Positions 24,569 to 36,152 of a stretch of DNA of 64,000 nucleotides are shown here, one piece after another. Source of the stretch: Massariosphaeria phaeospora (taxonomy: Eukaryota; Ascomycota; Dothideomycetes; Pleosporales). Within the stretch, counting starts at the first letter, position 1; every line of letters starts with the position of its first letter. A program made the translations under genes and the position numbers. The notes under the pieces are model-generated. The model ran no database searches, was not told the origin of the DNA, and saw only the letters and a list, made by a program, of their open reading frames with translations. The DNA is taken from NCBI GenBank assembly GCA_011032825.1, contig JAADJZ010000006.1, positions 1,860,001 to 1,924,000 on the forward strand, in the 5' to 3' direction.

Positions 24569-26534
24569 TTACTTCTTCGAGAGTACCGCATCAACCGTCT
24601 GGTCAGGCGTGAGCGTAATGACGGAATCGACGTCCGAGTCAGAGTCGGCCAATGCCTCTCCAAAGCCAGCTTCTTCATCTTCTTGCACTCCGCAGAATCC
24701 TGGTCGTCTTCTCTCTTCCTTCATGAGAAAACCGGGCACCCAGCCAATCGCGGCGATTCCCGCACATGTCCACCATGCCAGCCCTGACATTCCCAGGCTA
24801 TCGCCAAATGTGTCGACTGCGCCTGACACGGTGGGGCCAAAACCCCGACAGACGCTGGCTGAGGAGGCGGCCGCGCCGTTTAACGTGCCGAGGACCTTCT
24901 TAGATGGCGCTGCATTTGCCAACATGATTGCAAGCGAAGGGTAAGATAGTGATTGGGCCGTGACTTTCCAGACTAGTAACAGGATGATTCCGGGAATGCG
25001 AAGATGCTCCGGGAGGAGGGCTAGATAAGGGGCCACCATGTACAAAAATGGATACGTAGCGATAGTGAGCCAGAAGGTGCGCAGACTGCCCAGTCTTTTG
25101 CTGATCCACGGGAAGAGGATCACTTGGGCGAACATCTGGAGCGCACCCTGGACAGCGAGTAAGGCGCCGATGGTCTGTGGCGTGAATTGGAAACCTCCTT
25201 TGAAATGAAATGGCATATGTCGCAAATCTTCTTTAGGCTGTTTTCTGGACATGAGGATAGGTAACAGTTGCTCTAGCGATATTGTATGACTGTCATCGTG
25301 ATTAGCATATGTACAAGTGAACCTGGGGAAATCAGACTCACAAAGCCAGGATTCCGTAACCCACGATGTTCAGACACACTTGTTTTGTAAAGGCTGCGCG
25401 CAACTTTGGAGCTTCCGAGACCTCTTTATCAAGACAATATCGCGGTGGCTCAGCCATAGAAGTCCGGGAGCTGCATAGTGTCGGAGAACTACTGGTGCTT
25501 GAATATGATCGCGCTGCATGGTCTTCAAGCATCGATCTCATCTCATCTAGAGACCCATCCTTGTCGCTCATAGGCGCATCCATCTCGCTCCTCCACACCT
25601 TTCTGAGTATCCATTGTCCAGCCTCGCGACCGCGGTCTTTGTCATTTTTCCTGTCATCGTGTGTCTCCTCGAGGAACAAGATTCCCACGATGAGGCCGCA
25701 GACAACGACTGCAGTGCAGACCAGGTTCGGAAGAAGGTACGGGTAGGTTTCGAAAATGGAGCCCTCGAATAGGCTTGGGAACGATTTTGCGGGTTGTGCT
25801 AAGAGGCCGCCTAAGCTTGCGCCTATAATGGTACTATTCAGAAGGTCAGTTGAGCGCCAAATACATAACTTTTGGGCTGATTTCATACCCAATACACCAT
25901 ACAAAAGGCATGATCGAGTACGCGCGAGCTATCAAGTCAGTTTGCGCATATCGGTTCCAGTTGGCTAGACTCACGCTGGTGCTCCTCCACTGTGACTAGC
26001 TCCGCGACGGTAGTTTGCAGGACGCCGATGTTACTACCCAGATCATTTAGCGAGCGCAAAATACGGAGTAGCACGGATGGCCTCACCCATTCAGCAAGCC
26101 TCCAAGCGCCCGAGCAAGCAGAGCCATTGGCAACGTCTGAGCGAAACCAAAAAGCAGCATGCTCAGCCCAGTGCCAAAAAGTCCACCAAGTAGCACCTTC
26201 TTTCGGCCAATTCTATCGCTCAAGCGACCCCAGAAAACACCACTAAGGCACTCTGCAAAGGCAAATGCGGAGGTCACCATGCCCACATACATGGAGATGT
26301 GAGCCTTGTCTTTGGCGATTCCGAAGGACTCCACCATGAAGTAGGCATATGGAAATATCGACATGAACGCAATTGGTTCACATATCCGGCAAAGCGCTGT
26401 GTGGGGACAGAGTATTAGCTGCGCAGCTCATCGGGAATGCATACGTCGTCTCACTCACCCAGTATGGCCATTTGCCTGGTTGGAAAAGGTGCGTTGCCCT
26501 TGGGCTGGGCCAATGCCCCACCATGACGAGTCAT
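24569..26534 (-). CDS. MFS transporter (ZIFL/YCR023C-like group)
   Basis: Six exons on the minus strand: 26534-26459, 26396-26087, 26033-25975, 25928-25889, 25833-25342, 25289-24569; 565 residues, frame kept at all five junctions. N-terminal half: LCRICEPIAFMSIFPYAYFMVESFG, then the MFS motif A GRLSDRIGRKK between helices 2 and 3, then LLNGNIGVLQTTVAELV. A hydrophilic central loop of about 90 residues (HDDRKNDKDRGRE...) separates it from the second six-helix half. The C-terminal tail is acidic. The order and motifs fit the fungal branch related to plant zinc-induced facilitator-like proteins; the substrate cannot be inferred. Two exons are very short (59 and 40 nt), but their peptides (NIGVLQTTVAELVTVEEHQ and RAYSIMPFVWCIG) are the most conserved parts of the family, which supports the model. 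Confidence 0.9.
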
Positions 26535-27204
26535 CAGTGATAAGTGGGCGGCAGGTAGGAAAAGAACACAAGAGTAGATGAAGAGCCGTTGGAAAAAGAA
26601 CGGAGCTGGGAATAATTGAGCAAGCCGACGAGCTCAGCAGTACATATGCAAATTGGCGTCAGAACGGGCCACTACCGCCAGGGTGTCAAAGGGAGTCAAG
26701 GGAGGGCGGTCTGATATTGACGCGAGCGTCAGAAGATATATATGGATGAGCTAGATTTGCGTGGCGTCCTGAAAGAGGATGGCCGGCTACCAGGGACAAG
26801 GATTGTGGCGGCGGGGAGCGGAGGGACAGCGGTGATTGCTGTGACTGACACTGACTGTGGATACGTAGGTAGTAGTGGGCGGATAGGGACAGCGGGAAAG
26901 GGCCAGCAAAGGTTATTGCACGCGGACCCATGATGCCATGGTGGCTACGAAACACAGCCGTGGTGCTGTCGACAAGCGACCAGGAACTGTGTTGGCGGTC
27001 AACCAGCCTGCCGGCTACATGTCACCTGGGTCCTGTGACTCCAGGGCGGGCCGGCTGCGAAGGGCACGAGAAGGGAAGTGAATTGGAGCTGCAGCCCCTG
27101 AGCGTGGGCCGGGGCTGGAGAAGCTTTGGGCCACACAGGCCAACGCCGGGCTTGGGCGGAAACCATGGCATTGGGGGTGCTAGAGGCTGCCGAGTAAGGC
27201 GGAC

Positions 27205-27240
27205 CAGGGCAGCAGGGCAGCAGGGCAGCAGGGCAGCAGG
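27205..27240. repeat. Short tandem repeat (gcagggcagca)
   Basis: Perfect 8-bp period agcagggc repeated about four times, in non-coding GC-rich DNA. Confidence 0.85.
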
Positions 27241-29468
27241 AGAGCGTTGAGGACGAGTGTCGGAGCAGGGACGAGGTGCCATGACTTGGAACTCGCGAAG
27301 ATGATCACCGCGCACGGCCCGGCAGAAAGTGTGGGCGTGGACTAGCCAAACCCGCGGATGCGGACACAGGCGCTAGGCTGCAGTACGCTGCACCGCACAG
27401 AACATGGGCTCCCTGCCGAGCCTCGCACACTGCGAACGTCCTGCCGACCACCGCTGGCCGTGGTGAAGCCGCAAACGGAGGCGGAAGCCCGTCGAGCTTC
27501 CCCGGGGGGCAAACCAGCAGCTTCCAGGCCGGCCGTGTGAGGCCACTCTCGCGCTCGCGGCTCAGGGGCAGCACCAGGGCACCGCCGTCGAATCAGTGCC
27601 AGGCTGCGTGGTACCTCCTGGGTGCCGGCGAGTCAGGGCGCAGAGGCAACCGGCACTGCGCTGCTGGACTCTGGAGAAACGCGACTCTGCCGAATCGACC
27701 ATAAGGCCCATACCGCCGCACCATTGTCCGCAACTCTGACGCCTGGTAGCGTGGCAGCGTGGCAGCGTCAAACAGCCGCGACTGCTCCAGGGCCGGGCCC
27801 CAACACATGCCCAAAAGGGCGGTGTACCGATGTATCTTATTCTTGCGATGCTTGCAGCTTGCCAGGCCAAAGCACCCTCGTCTGCTATATGCCGATGCCG
27901 TCATCATGGGCGGTCTGCGAGTTGGGCGCGACTGGCAACTTTAGTCCGCCTGGGAGCAGGATGCAGACAGGTTTCGTAGGCGCCTCGCGTCGTTCGTTCC
28001 TTGCCGCACCGGGCGCCTGGCGATGTTATTTGCTGCCCAGCTGTTGCAAGTAATGCTCCCATGGATCCACGTAACCTTGCGAATGTCAGCGTAATTCTGC
28101 GCGCACCGCCCAACCCGAGCGGCCCTGTTATGGGCTGCGGCCGGCTCGAAAGCCCTTCCACGGCCTGCTCTCGCTCCAGACCAGAGAGCAGGCCGCGACG
28201 TCGACCAGCAGCGAGCCCACGGCGCTATCGTCGGCAGTCATCACCACCAAGAATGTGCATCGTGGCCGAATGCGCGCCCTCACTCATGCCATCGGCTGAC
28301 CCTGCTCAGCGTCCGCTTCCGGCGGCATGAGCAGCCACGGTGCTGCTGCCCAGCGCCCCGTTCAAGGCTCGCCGGGCTGGCACTTCGGCGCCGGCCTCGT
28401 ACATGGGCCCGGGAGTGGTTCCGTCGCGTGTCGCGAGGTGCGCTGTCGTAGCGGCTTCACCCAGGCGGCGCGGACTGCGCCAAAGCGGTAAGCTCAACGG
28501 TCGTTTCGAGGCCGAACAGGGCCACGGCGGAGCTGCGTACGTTGCGGCGGTGTGGACATAAGGCTGGCGGGCGCAGCGATTGGCCGGCGCGGCTTGCATT
28601 TCCCACGCGAGATTGACATGGGCAGCAGCTCGAGACGGCCAGTCTTCTTAGTGGCTTCTGGCCTGGAACTTGGAAGCCGGGGACGCCAGGCTGATGGGCC
28701 TGCGGCTTTGATTGCTCCAGAGCCAGAGCAATCCTCCGATGGGGGTGCTTGGCCCTGACGCTGCTGCCAGCGTGCTACTCTCGCGCGTCGCTTCGGCCTT
28801 CCGAGCGCCGCTGCCCACCCCGGGGACGGACGACATGTCTGCGCACTATGCGGCCGAGCAGACGCAAACGAACGCATGGTTGCAACTTTCTCATGTATGT
28901 GCAACGGGGACGGGGGCCGGGGGCCGGGGGCAGAGCAGGCGAGGGCGATTGCTGTGAAGCGGCCCCTGTCGTTTCGGCTTGCAACTCTGCCCAGGAGCCC
29001 CAAACGAAATTGCCCGCGTTCGACGGTGCCCAGCAGCCCAGGTGACATGCTGACCCAGCGGCATGGGTCGATAAACCCCCGATCGACTGCTGGTATTGCA
29101 CCGCGCAGCTCAATTCGAACGTCACCCAACGGCTGGTCCCCTCCCCCGTCTCCCTTACCGGCGACCGCGAGCCCAACACTGCCGGCGCGGCGACGGTCGG
29201 AAGCTGTTTGAAGACAGCGACGCTCTCGCCGCGCGTTTCATGTTGACTGGAGCCAGCGCACTTGGGCCTGCTGAGGTTCCACGGCAGCTCGTCGCTGTAC
29301 CATGGCATGCGGTGCCTCTGGGGGCCAGCGAGTCGGAGAAAGACAACGACAATCGCATTACCATAACCGGCTTGGCCTCCCTCTGGAACTCGTCTCTACG
29401 CGTGCCGTCAGCGCGGGTAGACCATCTGCATCGTGGATTCGCAGACAGCACAGTGCCAATAGCGCTGG

Positions 29469-29493
29469 GCACTGGCACTGGCACTGGCACTGG
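29469..29493. repeat. Hexanucleotide repeat (ggcact)n
   Basis: Four perfect copies of ggcact in non-coding DNA. Confidence 0.85.
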
Positions 29494-30196
29494 TTTCCGG
29501 AACCAAGCCGAGCTACGCAGGCCGGGTTGCACCGTCTCGGCTGCCCGTGGCCCTGTCCAGTGTTCACCTGACTGATCGCACGATAGCAAGCTGGGTCGAC
29601 GAAAGCTGCACGGCATGATGAAATTTTTCCGCTGGCCAGTCTCTGCAGGCGGCCTTGCTGCGCCGGAAGACAAGCGCCTGGGTGCGATGCTCCGGTAGGC
29701 TGTGCGCAGTCGGCTTCTGCCCGGTACAGTACCCAGGTAGAGGGCGGATCGGATCGAGACGTCGTACGGTCGCACAGGGGGGCCTTCCGGTTCCTGTTGT
29801 TTGATGCATTGCCCTGTCCAGCAATGGCCGCCTCGCGGGAGTATCGTAGCTGGCGCGTTCGGGCGCGGCGGCGCTGCCTTGCTCACCACTGCCGGCCCGC
29901 CACGTCGAGGATATAATGTCAGGCGCCCATCAGTCTCCGCGGTCAGCGCCCTCCTGCGCACTCGGGTTCCGGTGTAGGGCGTCAGAGGGCGACGTGAAGT
30001 GGGGAGCAGTGGTGAGGTGCTGGGGTGGCTTTGCTGGGGCGTGCGGCGAGCGAGCGGCGATCAGCGCTGGATTCGCGCTACTGCCCACTCCGACTAGCCC
30101 CGGCTGGCCGTTGTGAAGGACGTCGACGTCCTCCCACAACGCCCACGTAATCTTTACCGCCCACAACCCACAACCCCTCCGCTCGCGACCTCCGCG

Positions 30197-31388
30197 ATGC
30201 CTCTTCCCGCTGCTTCGCCGACCTTACCGTCGTTTCGGAAGCAGCATCTGCTCGTTGAGTTGTAGGTGGGTGTGCTGGGACTGGGCAGACGGGTCTAACG
30301 CACACGGCAGCTCCAGTCTACGGCACGCGCAGCTCGACGGCGTGTTCGTGAGTATCACGCCGGGAGATCCCTCGCTGTGGGTAGGTGTCATGTTTGTGCG
30401 AAAAGGTACTCGTCTCTGTGGAGCGGACAGCAAGCTCTTTAAATCGGTGTGCCGGCTGTAGCTGCCGACCTATGCACTCACTCCTCGACGACTTGTGCCC
30501 GGACTAATCTTTGTTCGCATTTCACCAGGTCCCTATGCCCCTGCCGTCCTGCGCTTCCAGCTCTCTTTTCCGCCCAGCTACCCTACGCTGCCCCCTCTCG
30601 TGACCTTCTCCACGGACGTCTTCCACCCGTTGCTCACACCACTTACGACGTACACGTACACGACCGGTTCCTCGGATACAGACACCGTGAGTGCTACCGA
30701 TGAGGAACGACTGCCACCGGGCGGCTTTAGTCTTCGACATGGATTCCCGCAGTGGTTCGGCCGGGCTCGAAAGTCCACGACAAGCTCCCGCAACGTCAGC
30801 GGATCCGGCGTAGGGAGCCCGCCACAGAGTCACACACCTCTCGCCCCGGAAGCCAAGAGTAGCTCGTTAGTTGCCTCAGAGCTCAATGCACTGACTGCAT
30901 CGGCGGCGCGAGACGTCTCTGTTGTAAAGATTCTGGAGTATATCCGGTCGACCTTTGGTGACGAGGCGGTGCTTGACTCGATTCCCCTGGAGGCTGCCGC
31001 AAATTCAGGCGCATATCATGCCTGGCGAACATATCGTGCAGCATTTCTGCAGACACAAGAGTCTTCCGCTGACTCTCCCACCTCTGACCTCCCTAGTTCG
31101 ACCATCAAAGCCTCCGATGCCCCTATCCTAGGAAGGAATCGTCGACCTGGTGAGTGGAACTGGGACGGCGTCTGGGAAGAGCGCGTTAAAAAAGCCGTCA
31201 AGGCGAGTTTATCAGAGTCGGTGCTGTTTGGTAGCAATGCTGGGGAAGATATAGTGTGTCCTAAGATGCATTCCTTCGCCTTTGCGCTGACATGGTTCCA
31301 GATCCGTTTTCGCTACGGTGACGAGGAAAGTCTGGAGAACATGAAGCAGCAGTTAGAGAGGGTAGTTAATAGGATGGCGGAAGCGTAG
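30197..31388 (+). CDS. E2-like (UBC-fold) protein lacking the catalytic cysteine, AKTIP/FTS type
   Basis: Exons 30197-30261, 30311-30405 and 30529-31388. A further 48-nt intron (31256-31303, gtgtgt...ttccag) is likely inside the last exon: its removal joins AGEDI to RFRYGDEE, but it is a multiple of three without a stop, so retention would also stay open. The N-terminus reads KQHLLVEFSSLRHAQLDGVFV, then WVGVMFVRKGPYAPAVLRFQLSFPPSYPTLPPLVTF: a clear UBC fold. At the place where active E2s have HPN...C, this protein has FHPLLTPLTTYT with no cysteine, so it cannot form a ubiquitin thioester by the usual route. That, together with the long insert and C-terminal region (KILEYIRSTFGDEAVLDSI), resembles the FTS/AKTIP group, which in fungi and animals works with Hook and FHIP proteins in dynein-driven endosome transport. 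The FTS assignment is inference; the missing cysteine is seen. Confidence 0.8.
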
Positions 31389-31894
31389 GTATAACGCCGC
31401 GATACATAATGCGATCTGTCAAGCTAGCACGGCACTGTGCAATATGGTTTAGTTGAGACTTCGTCTTGACTCTGGGTTTTCTACGTACAAGACGACGTGA
31501 GCGTGCATGCTAGACGAGATTCATCAAGCAGGCGCGTTGTGGCGACCTAAGGTCGCGCTTTCTCGTCGAACAGCCTACTGTCTTCACTTCATTCAATATT
31601 CTGAAGCATCGTTTCTTAAAGCCTCATTCCACTTGAAAGAAACATCTCAGTATCCATCAACATTGATCAGCATTCAGGCTGTAACGACTCGCAGCACCAT
31701 ATTCGAGTTACCCTTCTTATCCTCCCATTTTAGCACAGCGTTTGGTTCTGCTCATTATCCTAGAGCCTCCACGCTGGTCTTTTCTCATTGCACTCGATCG
31801 AACTTGGAGCTGGTGAACCACGATTGAAGCGGGGTTGCAGTGAAAGTGAACGGGACTTTGGTCGACGCGACGTGACGTGACGCGTGCCGTCGCG
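31389..31894. other. Intergenic region
   Basis: About 500 bp between tandem (+) genes. No feature beyond 3' UTR and promoter. Confidence 0.5.
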
Positions 31895-34264
31895 ATGGCG
31901 AAGGCTGCCGGACCTGTAGTTCTCCCACCCCACACCACTCTCTCGCCTCGCCCTCTCCACATCAGCAAAAAGCCACGGAGGGCTAGTTTTCGTCGGCGAA
32001 TTCTGCGTAAGTTTCAACACCGCGAGATCAGCGGCGACAGCGCACAAGGTCCACTGGACGACATTATCGACGAAATTACGTGCAACATCTGGCAGTCACC
32101 ACCGGACTACACCCTCGAGTCGTCTTTACGCGACTGGGTCAACCCACCTAACCCACTCAAGGCACTACCAACGTGGACCGTAACACCACTACCGATAAGC
32201 AGGATACCGAGCCGAGAGCCTCTGACGATTCGCAAGAACAGAAACAGTCGATCAACGGCGTCTGGTTCCAGCATGGGTGACACCAAGCTTCCCTCCCGAG
32301 ACTCCAGCAAGGGCGACGACAATGTAGGTACACTTTCTAGCACGACCTGTACGCCCTGGCCGTTGTTCGATCCAATCCTGCCTTATGCGGACGCCGACTT
32401 CGACTTTGAATACGCAACGAGCACAAACTATATTAATCATCCTTCTGCTCAACAGGCTCTCAAGAAGGTCATCGATTCCGACGGGAAACTATCAAAAACT
32501 CGTCGACCCTCGATTCTGCAGAAGGTCTCAGATGGATGGACGCGCTTGCGCAGAACTGGCACGAGCGATACGAGTAGAAGCAGTACGTCCTCAAATACAC
32601 CTAGGCCGACTACTCTAACGCTTCTCGCCCCCGAAGATACCGAAGGCGACGTAGCGTCAGGTAAAGAGCCTGTTTTCGAGGATGCCGCGGACATGCGCAA
32701 AAATCACAACTCACTCGAGTAAGTACCTTAAAGTAGTGTTGGAACTTGGTGTTATGGACCCTAACATAGCGACAGTGAACCTGATTTATGCGGCCGACGA
32801 TTGTCTGAGCGAAATGTTCCGCCACCGACTCTGCAAGCTGCTGTCAGAATATTGTCCGAGGTTAACCTTCTCACAGCACAGGATAGTCAAGAGTTCTGGG
32901 TGTGCGTTGAGGTGGAGGGTGTCCTGGAAAGTTACCAGCAACTGCCAGATACTGCCATCGACGTGGTGTTCGTTGTCGATACAAGGTACGCTGATACAAG
33001 TCTCAATGATGTTTTGGGAGATGATGCTGACCAACATGGAAGCTACTACGTGACCAAGGAGTGTTTGACTCACGCAGTCAACTCCATGATGGGAGTGATT
33101 TCGTGTCTCACTCGCGGCGATCGCATTGCACTGTATGCTACCCATTGCAACCATGAACCTGTCACAGGAACTGTCCCCGATATGCTCTATCCACTACGTC
33201 CCATCTGCGGAGATACCGAAGCGATTCTACGAGATTTGGCCACATACATCGTACAATACGGAACTCAGGCATGGCAGCCAGCGCGTCCCAATCCATCTAT
33301 GGCTGACGTAGTCATTGCCGTGTCCAAAACAGTGGCGAACGAAGAGCCAAAACACAGTCGGGCGCACGTCATCGTCCTCTCTCCAGTTGCGAACGACCTT
33401 CACAAGGCATGCACGTCTCAGCCTCGGCTTCAATATCACCAAGTGAACCCTGCCGCTGTCCCCTTCCGCATCACGATGGAGCAGAGTGGAAGCCGAAACC
33501 AGCTGTTCCGCGGCGGCAACAACTCTAGGAGCAACTACACGCACTACCGCTCCACTCCAGGCCGTCTAAAGCAAATCATCCACGACGCGCGCCTGGAAAA
33601 ACCCCTCGGCGAGCTCGCCAAAGTAACCGTCGACATCTCCCCAAAGGCTGGTTGCAAAGTCGTAGCAGTCGACGGACCGACCCACATTGCATCCCTCCGC
33701 CTCGGCCAACTGCACACCTTCTTCGTCAAACTCCGCATCGAGCGCTCGCAGATCGAAGAACTTGACCTCCATACCACCGACCCGATCCTGCTCGACGCCT
33801 TGGAGGGCGGCTTGCGCCAGGAGCTCGCCCACGTCGCCGAGCTGGACGCTACAAAAGCCCACGTCCTCTCCATCCGCGCCACCAGCCGCAACGCGCTGCG
33901 CCCGCACCGGCACTGGCAGTTCACCGAGCAGCAACTCCTCATGACCGCACAGCAGGGCAAACTCGCCACGCCGCACGATCTCGCAGCTGCCGTCGCGCGC
34001 CGCCGCCTGTTCCACCGCGTTACGAATCGCGCGCCGCCCTTGGCCACGGCAGAGCTGGATGCCTTCGAGGGTGCCGACAAAGTGGCGTCGTTGGCCGAGG
34101 CCATGGCGAAGGAGGTCGGACATCATGAGGCCGTGCTCAAGTACGAGGAGACGCGGAAGGGGCTTCCCGTGTGTGTGGGACCGGTTTGCGTGGCGCCGGC
34201 GCATGAGTGGTTGGTGGAGAGGTGGGATGAGAAGAAGATGAGGCGCAGGGGACTTGTTATGTAG
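31895..34264 (+). CDS. Large fungal protein with a degenerate vWA-like domain
   Basis: Exons 31895-32718 and 32776-34264 (57-bp intron, gtaagt...gacag), 770 residues. Start at the first ATG, 31895. The N-terminal 270 residues are basic and Ser/Thr-rich with no domain (RRASFRRRILRKFQHR near the start). From about residue 336 the sequence AIDVVFVVDTRYADTSLND opens a Rossmann-like fold as in von Willebrand A domains, followed by HAVNSMMGVISCLTRGDRIALYATHC (helix then strand, with the D-R-I-A-L pattern of vWA) and ADVVIAVSKTV / SRAHVIVLSPVAND. The metal site D-x-S-x-S is replaced by D-T-R-Y-A, so metal binding is doubtful. The C-terminus ends in a basic tail KKMRRRGLVM. Function unknown; vWA assignment moderate. 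Confidence 0.75.
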
Positions 34265-34690
34265 GCAGGGCTGTTATATGTGCGTGGTATGATTGTATGT
34301 GTATGGTATGGGATGGGATGGGATAGGATGTTATGATGAGAAATCGCATCGATAGGAATGCGAATCTTTTCAATATACATGTTGGTATATGAAGTGATAC
34401 TGGGTGCATGGCTGGAGAATGAGGATGTTTGTGCAATACCGTCGTTGGTGGGTATCATGGGTGATGTGTAGGCGGGTTTAGGTTTACGTTGCCTATTGTA
34501 TGCGACAAAGGGGGTTATGCGTAAGCAGATGTCTCCCACATTGCGTTTTGTATACGCCAACGCAGGCCATGCACGTAAACAACTCCCAATTATGGTAAGA
34601 ATGCTAGAAATCTATTACTTCCATAATGATACAGGGTCTGTCCTCCACTTAGATTCAAAATACATATAACTCCAGCGCAACCTTTCGATC
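34265..34690. other. Convergent intergenic region
   Basis: About 430 bp holding two 3' UTRs. A short gggat-type microsatellite-like run lies at about 34300-34330. Nothing else. Confidence 0.5.
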
Positions 34691-35412
34691 TTACACTATA
34701 TGCGATGCGCCTTGCGGATGATAGGCGTTATTGGGTTGCTTGTACGCTGTGGGCTGGTGGAAGCCCGCCGGGCCCCTGTATTCTGGCAGGTTCGTATGCG
34801 CAGAGGGATTGTGCGCGGGCGCGTACTGGCCGCGCCTCAGCTGCATGCGCTGGCGGTGGTAGCCGACGCCGGCGTAGATGAGCAGGCCGAGGAAACTCAG
34901 GCTAGAAGTACAGTTAGCAAGACAGGCCCACCGGGGAAAGGGGGGGGGGGTAAAAAGTGACGTACAAGACGACGAGTATAAGACCCAGACCCACTGCGCT
35001 TGTGCCCTGTCCAATCGCGACGAGGTTCATGATTAACACGCCGCCCCAGAAGCCGGTTTGAAAGCAGCTCATGACGAGGAAGAGCATGGGCTTTAGGGCA
35101 TCGCGCAGGAAGAGGATGATGGCGAGGATGTCGATGAGTAGGACGGCGACGATGAAGAGCATGAAGATGACGATGGCGCTGCGGGACTCATGTTAGCACA
35201 AGTTCTCATCTTCTGTCTGTATCTGCGAGGGGGTGGGTGGTTGCTACGTACACCATCGCTGGAGCCTCGATGTCGTTGAACTCGTCGTGCTGTTGCTTGA
35301 CCAGCGCGATGGCCCAGGCGTAGATGCCGATGAGGAAGACCATCAGGCATATCCGCACTGTCCAGAAGGGCACCAGAATGCGCTTCTTCCATATTATCGG
35401 TGGGCTCGACAT
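34691..35412 (-). CDS. Small four-helix membrane protein (MARVEL-like)
   Basis: Exons on minus strand: 35412-35252, 35178-34966, 34901-34691; 194 residues. Four hydrophobic helices: FWTVRICLMVFLIGIYAWAIAL, AIVIFMLFIVAVLLIDILAIILFL, FLVMSCFQTGFWGGVLIMNLVAI and GLILVVFLSFLGLLIYAGVGYH (the last spans intron 2). The short hydrophilic C-terminus is rich in Pro/Gln/Asn/Tyr. The N-terminal KKRILVPFWTVRICLM and the four-helix plan fit the fungal MARVEL-type group of plasma-membrane proteins; this is a topology argument, not a motif match. Intron 2 contains an uninterrupted run of ten G on the plus strand (34941-34950), a place where sequencing errors are likely. Confidence 0.72.
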
Positions 35413-36152
35413 GGCGTTGTGGGTGGGGGTGGCGGCGGCGGGGATGCGGTGTGTTTATCTGTCTGTTTACTAGGACGCGGTTGGAGTCGAGGGGGAGACG
35501 AGCAACTGCTGGCGCTGTTTGCGAGGAAGAGCTGTTAGGGAGTGGAAATGGCAAGACGAGTGTGCGCAGGAGGTCGATTTAACAAGTTCATTATGCGCAG
35601 TCCGAACGGGACGCCTAGCGGGAGGGAGGAGGCTGAGGCTTCGGACGCTGAAACGGGGCGGATACGGAGTACATGTCTGGGGATTGCGGTTGCTTAGCGA
35701 CGGCCTGGATCGTCTGATTCGCGGGCTCGTGAAGGGGCCGGGGTGGTTGTAAGGCTGTGTCCCTTGGTGTTCCCCGATAGATTCCCCGATTTAGAGCCGT
35801 TGGGGGTTACCGGGTTGGGTGGCGGTGTCCGTCCAAACTCCAAAGCAGCTCGGCCCAACAGCAGTGGCCGTGACGGTGGCCGTGCGGTGAGGGTGGCCGG
35901 GGAGCATCAAGGCGGTCGCAAGGTTGCTGTGCTGTGGTCAGCAGTTCGAGGTTGGTCCATTCACGGCGTGTGTCAGGCTGGCGAATCAGACGGCAGCATC
36001 TCCGGGCCCGATAAGCTCCAACTCGATCGAGGTCAGCTGCGGCGGGCAGGCACCTTACTGGCCCAGCGTGCTTCGGACGTCTTCCCTACACCTCAACCTC
36101 CTCTCGCGATACGCTTCTTAACGGCAGCGCACTTCCAACTTCTAGTCTCACC
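35413..36152. other. Divergent promoter region
   Basis: 740 bp between the membrane-protein gene (-) and bleomycin hydrolase (+). Open frames here lack coding character. Confidence 0.5.

Larger units (their letters stand above)
26535..30196. other. Long GC-rich divergent intergenic region
   Basis: 3.66 kb between the divergent MFS (-) and E2-like (+) genes. Strongly GC-rich from about 26900 to 30100 with many overlapping open frames on all six frames, none with a recognisable domain, intron structure or consistent codon use. Contains several short tandem repeats (see 27205-27240 and 29469-29493). No tRNA, rRNA or snRNA recognised. Confidence 0.55.

Noticed and set aside
29155..29961. 268-codon minus-strand open frame
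   Set aside because: The (ggcact)n microsatellite is translated as a Pro-Val repeat inside it, and there is no recognisable domain or consistent coding signal.
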